Of a stretch of DNA of 8,454 bases, positions 6,838-8,454 are shown piece after piece; the stretch's first letter is position 1; every line of letters begins with the position of its first letter. The DNA is taken from NCBI GenBank assembly GCA_028695395.1, contig JAQVJB010000080.1, positions 1 to 8,454 of the forward strand, given 5' to 3'. This stretch comes from Actinomycetota bacterium (GTDB taxonomy: Bacteria > Actinomycetota > Humimicrobiia > Humimicrobiales > Humimicrobiaceae). The notes beneath the pieces are model-generated. The model saw only the letters and a program-made list of their open reading frames with translations. It was not told the origin of the DNA and did no database searches. The position numbers were made by a program, and so were the translations under genes.

Positions 6838-7788
6838 ATGCTCAATATTTACAAAACAGATCTTATGACCTGTGAAACAAAAGAAACTGATATCATTGAA
6901 AAGGGATGCTGGGTATTTTTAAAAGACCCCTCAGAATCAGAGCTTGAAAGAGTTGCAACTGAAGGCAAGCTCACCCAGGATTTTCTAAGAGCTGCCCTTG
7001 ACCGTGAGGAAAGCTCTCGTATAGAAATAGAGGGTTCAGAAATCCTTATAATCCTTGATGTGCCTTTGATAAATTTTATTGAAAAATTTAACGAGAAATC
7101 TGTCCAGTATAATACCATACCAGTAGGGATCATATTGAACGAAGATATTATAGTTACAGTATGCCTTGTTGATACCAAAATACTGGATGATTTTATAATG
7201 AAAAAAGTAAAAGGGTTTTTTACTTTCAAGAAATCAAGATTTATTCTGCAGATTATTTTAAGAATAGCTAGTTATTACCTCAGGTACCTTAAACAGATTG
7301 ATAAAACAAGTCAGATAATTGAGACCTCGCTTCACAGGTCAATGAAAAATAAAGAACTTATACAGCTGCTTTCTTTAGAGAAAAGCCTTGTTTATTTTTC
7401 AACATCTTTAAAAGCAAACGGTTCCGTTTTGGAGAAGCTTATGAAAATGAAATTCATAAAGCAGTATCCTGAAGATGAGGACTTGCTGGAGGATGCAATA
7501 ATTGAGAATAAGCAGGCTATTGAAATGGCGAACATCTATAGCAATATTTTGTCCGGGACTATGGATGCTTATGCTTCCATAATAAATAATAATTTAAGTA
7601 CTGTTATGAAAATACTGACATCCATAACCATTATAATGGCTGTACCCACTATTATTGCCAGTTTCTGGGGGATGAATGTCCCTGTTCCTTTTACAGAATT
7701 TAAATTTGGTTTTTTAATTATCATAATAATTACCGGTTCCATTGCCGCACTAGTCACCTATATACTTGCAAAGAAAAACATGTTTTAA
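6838..7788 (+). CDS. CorA-family divalent cation transporter
   Basis: 316 residues, typical length. A soluble alpha/beta domain (about 1-130) and a long helical stretch (about 135-256) precede two C-terminal membrane helices (about 257-276 and 290-310). GMN (278-280), the family's selectivity-filter signature, closes the first helix in the context SFWGMNVPVPF. The protein would form a pentameric channel for Mg2+ or a related ion, with the cytoplasmic domain gating on Mg2+. The short outer loop has TEFK where classic CorA has MPEL, a feature of many CorA-like proteins outside the enterobacterial group. Other 2-TM-GIN relatives such as ZntB transport Zn2+, so the ion is not certain. The start at 6838 has no strong ribosome binding site. 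No Mg2+-sensing riboswitch is visible in the 156 bases upstream. Confidence 0.9.
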   Translation: MLNIYKTDLMTCETKETDIIEKGCWVFLKDPSESELERVATEGKLTQDFLRAALDREESSRIEIEGSEILIILDVPLINFIEKFNEKSVQYNTIPVGIILNEDIIVTVCLVDTKILDDFIMKKVKGFFTFKKSRFILQIILRIASYYLRYLKQIDKTSQIIETSLHRSMKNKELIQLLSLEKSLVYFSTSLKANGSVLEKLMKMKFIKQYPEDEDLLEDAIIENKQAIEMANIYSNILSGTMDAYASIINNNLSTVMKILTSITIIMAVPTIIASFWGMNVPVPFTEFKFGFLIIIIITGSIAALVTYILAKKNMF

Positions 7789-7800
7789 TTTTTTTAAAAT

Positions 7801-7868
7801 AAAAAACCCTGCATATTTTTTAAATTTAAAATCTTTTTAAACATATAAATTTATTATTTTTTGCAGGG
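7801..7868 (-). terminator. Intrinsic terminator on the minus strand
   Basis: CCCTGCA (7868-7862) pairs with TGCAGGG (7813-7807), and six T (7806-7801) follow at once on the minus strand. An inner 8-bp A/T stem (TAAATTTA at 7821-7828 and 7846-7853) could shorten the 48-nt loop. The orientation points to a leftward transcript ending 13 bases from the corA stop, so it serves the micro-ORF at 7883-7921. In the plus direction the 3' flank is CGACGTTATTTTT, a poorer end for corA mRNA. Confidence 0.5.
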
Positions 7869-7882
7869 CGACGTTATTTTTG

Positions 7883-7921
7883 CTATTTCTTCTTTGTTTT
7901 GCCTTTAGCTTTTGTTGCCAT
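7883..7921 (-). CDS. Possible 12-residue basic micro-ORF
   Basis: On the minus strand an ATG preceded by GAGAGGTAG (ribosome-binding-like) opens MATKAKGKTKKK and then TAG. Seven of twelve residues are Lys. A TATAAT (7945-7940) lies just upstream and a stem followed by T6 lies downstream (7868-7801). The whole forms a compact transcription unit of about 130 nt. The peptide resembles the flexible basic tails of ribosomal proteins, but I know no family of this kind. A small RNA with a chance ORF is an equal alternative. Confidence 0.35.
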   Translation of the reverse strand: MATKAKGKTKKK

Positions 7922-7939
7922 TTCTACCTCTCGGAATTA

Positions 7940-7945
7940 ATTATA
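7940..7945 (-). promoter_or_regulatory. Possible -10 for the micro-transcript
   Basis: A consensus TATAAT on the minus strand would start transcription near 7933, immediately before the ribosome-binding-like GAGAGGTAG. The expected -35 position is only A and T. A better -35 (TTGCAC, 7978-7973) lies too far upstream for this -10. The leader would be very short. Confidence 0.25.
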
Positions 7946-7989
7946 ATAATTAAGAATATTGTATTATTAAAAGTGCAATTGTAAATATA

Positions 7990-8024
7990 AAAACAAAAAA
8001 TAATTATTATTTATTTTTTGTTTT
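7990..8024. repeat. Perfect 14-bp A/T hairpin with 7-nt loop
   Basis: The arm AAAACAAAAAATAA (7990-8003) is matched exactly by TTATTTTTTGTTTT (8011-8024) around the loop TTATTAT. There is only one G-C pair in the stem. It lies between the leftward micro-unit and the rightward tRNA-tuf promoter. It may be a weak bidirectional terminator or a barrier between divergent units. A chance palindrome in AT-rich DNA is possible, but 14 exact pairs are notable. Confidence 0.5.
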
Positions 8025-8066
8025 CCAAGGGGAGAAATCTGACTAAGCAGTAGTTAAAATATTAAC

Positions 8067-8095
8067 TTGACATGCTATTTGTATTTCTATAAAAT
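8067..8095 (+). promoter_or_regulatory. Strong sigma-70-like promoter ahead of tRNA-Met and tuf
   Basis: A perfect TTGACA (8067-8072), exactly 17 nt, then TAAAAT (8090-8095, five of six). Transcription would begin near 8102 and run through a leader of about 150 nt into the tRNA and tuf. This is the best two-box promoter in the window and fits highly expressed translation genes. Confidence 0.65.
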
Positions 8096-8108
8096 TCATA
8101 TTTACTTC

Positions 8109-8179
8109 AAGGATATTTAAAATCATTTTATTACGGGTCTTTAATTATTGCTGAATAAATATCCTTCAGCCCGGAGGGC
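8109..8179 (+). promoter_or_regulatory. Leader with mutually exclusive hairpins
   Basis: AAGGATATTTA (8109-8119) pairs perfectly over 11 bp with TAAATATCCTT (8156-8166). GCTGAA (8150-8155) can instead pair with TTCAGC (8165-8170), and GCCC (8169-8172) with GGGC (8176-8179). The second and third compete with the first or with each other, so the leader could switch fold. No T-run follows directly, so it is not a simple attenuator. I recognise no known riboswitch or T-box. Confidence 0.35.
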
Positions 8180-8230
8180 ATATATAATAGAGTTTAATTT
8201 TTGTGTTTTTTTATTTTATTTTTATAATTT

Positions 8231-8239
8231 TGGTATAAT
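8231..8239 (+). promoter_or_regulatory. Extended -10 promoter just before tRNA-Met
   Basis: TGGTATAAT is a perfect extended -10 (TGn plus TATAAT). The expected start near 8246 is only about four bases before the mature tRNA. The -35 position is only A and T. Together with the promoter at 8067 it gives the tRNA two likely start sites. Confidence 0.55.
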
Positions 8240-8249
8240 ATATTTTTGT

Positions 8250-8326
8250 GGCGGTGTAGCTCAGGTGGTTAGAGCACACGGTTCATACCCGTGTTGTCAT
8301 TGGTTCGACTCCAATCACCGCTACCA
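8250..8326 (+). tRNA. tRNA-Met (CAT anticodon), elongator type
   Basis: All arms of a 77-base cloverleaf can be drawn. The acceptor is GGCGGTG/CACCGCT, the D arm GCTC-AGGTGGTTA-GAGC, and the anticodon stem CACGG/CCGTG with loop TTCATAC. The variable loop is TTGTC, and the T arm ATTGG-TTCGACT-CCAAT. Discriminator A and an encoded CCA end it. The anticodon is CAT. It is not the initiator: the three G-C pairs closing the initiator anticodon stem and the 1-72 mismatch are absent. The first pair is G1-U72. tRNA-Ile with a modified CAT anticodon cannot be fully excluded, but the sequence resembles elongator Met tRNAs more. The tuf gene starts 84 bases downstream. A T6 run at 8331-8336 just after the CCA may end some transcripts. 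Confidence 0.93.
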
Positions 8327-8364
8327 ATAATTTTTTAACAACAAGAAATACACAAGTAAGTAAA

Positions 8365-8391
8365 AAAGATTATTTATATTATCTAATCTTT
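8365..8391 (+). promoter_or_regulatory. Hairpin before the tuf ribosome binding site
   Basis: AAAGATTA (8365-8372) pairs over 8 bp with TAATCTTT (8384-8391) around an 11-nt loop. The stem ends just before GAAAGGA (8394-8400), the likely tuf ribosome binding site. It could mark an RNase processing point between tRNA and mRNA or stabilise the 5' end of the tuf message. Confidence 0.35.
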
Positions 8392-8410
8392 AAGAAAGGA
8401 AAACATAGAT

Positions 8411-8454
8411 ATGGCTAAAGAGAAATTTACAAGAAGCAAGGTACATATGAACAT
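8411..8454 (+). CDS. tuf: Elongation factor Tu, N-terminal fragment
   Basis: Only the first 14 codons are in the window: MAKEKFTRSKVHMN. This closely follows the invariant EF-Tu opening MAKEKFERTKPHVN, which leads into the GTP-binding P-loop beyond the edge. EF-Tu carries aminoacyl-tRNA to the ribosome as a GTP complex. GAAAGGA (8394-8400) lies 10 nt upstream and sets the start. It sits after tRNA-Met and is probably co-transcribed with it. In many bacteria rpmG, secE, nusG and rplK follow. The changes VHM for PHV are unusual but in a variable part. The gene name is inferred from this short match and the tRNA context. Confidence 0.85.
   Translation, partial: MAKEKFTRSKVHMN

Larger units (their letters stand above)
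7789..8249. other. 461-base intergenic region between corA and tRNA-Met
   Basis: This is the longest stretch without a recognised gene and it is crowded with signals. In order it holds a minus-strand intrinsic terminator, a 12-codon micro-ORF with its own -10, a 14-bp A/T hairpin, a strong plus-strand promoter, a foldable leader and an extended -10. The bases at 8025-8066 hold nothing I can name. Confidence 0.6.

Noticed and set aside
6849..7229. 126-codon minus-strand frame
   Set aside because: It is antisense to the CorA coding region, has no ribosome binding site and its product is of shadow type.
8250..8326. Initiator tRNA-fMet or tRNA-Ile(CAT)
   Set aside because: The initiator's G-C-rich anticodon stem end and unpaired 1-72 are absent. 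The Ile form cannot be excluded outright but the overall sequence fits elongator Met better.
8148..8330. 60-codon plus-strand reading frame
   Set aside because: Its second half runs through the whole tRNA-Met gene, its start has no ribosome binding site, and its middle translates AT-rich leader sequence.
1..8454. Mobile element, prophage or defence island
   Set aside because: No transposase, integrase, terminal inverted repeats with target duplication, toxin-antitoxin pair or known defence gene is visible.

Overview
The window is a strongly AT-rich chromosomal stretch from a bacterium that I cannot place with confidence. The evidence on the organism is indirect: a lipobox lipoprotein with Ltp-type repeats, a menaquinone/ubiquinone-type methyltransferase, a complete c-di-GMP turnover protein, and an elongator tRNA-Met just ahead of tuf. 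A tRNA-Met is also found near the rpmG/secE/nusG region in some Actinobacteria. An AT-rich, quinone-using, probably anaerobic bacterium (low-GC actinobacterial, Firmicutes-like or uncultured lineage) would fit, but this is inference. I see no transposase, integrase, CRISPR array or phage gene.

Layout. Positions 1-2330 read leftward and encode envelope proteins: possibly the first codons of a gene cut by the edge, a Thr-rich Ltp-repeat lipoprotein (111-794), a gap with a possible coding fossil (884-1069), and a secreted DUF4214-SGNH hydrolase (1200-2225). A gap of about 400 bases holds divergent promoters. A small flavodoxin (2647-3126) follows on the plus strand and converges on a LOG-family nucleotide hydrolase (3123-3821, minus), with the stop codons overlapping. 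Upstream of the LOG gene, also on the minus strand, lies a PAS-PAS-GGDEF-HD-GYP protein (3922-5757). A very AT-rich divergent promoter region leads to a UbiE/MenG methyltransferase (5971-6681) and a CorA-type cation transporter (6838-7788) on the plus strand. At 7801-8249 there is a possible minus-strand micro-transcript (12-residue basic peptide plus hairpin and U-tract), a 14-bp A/T hairpin, and a good promoter with a foldable leader. The window ends with tRNA-Met (8250-8326) and the first 14 codons of tuf (from 8411).

How the genes fit together. Most sit in units of one or two genes with their own promoters, so this is not one operon. The methyltransferase and the HemG-like flavodoxin both suggest quinone and flavin redox chemistry. 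The lipoprotein and the SGNH protein are both exported and may work on the cell envelope. tRNA-Met and tuf are translation genes and probably begin a larger translation/transcription cluster to the right. No large unknown system is evident. The least explained parts are the 7801-8249 intergenic region, the 20-bp palindrome ahead of the LOG gene, and the possible fossil at 884-1069.
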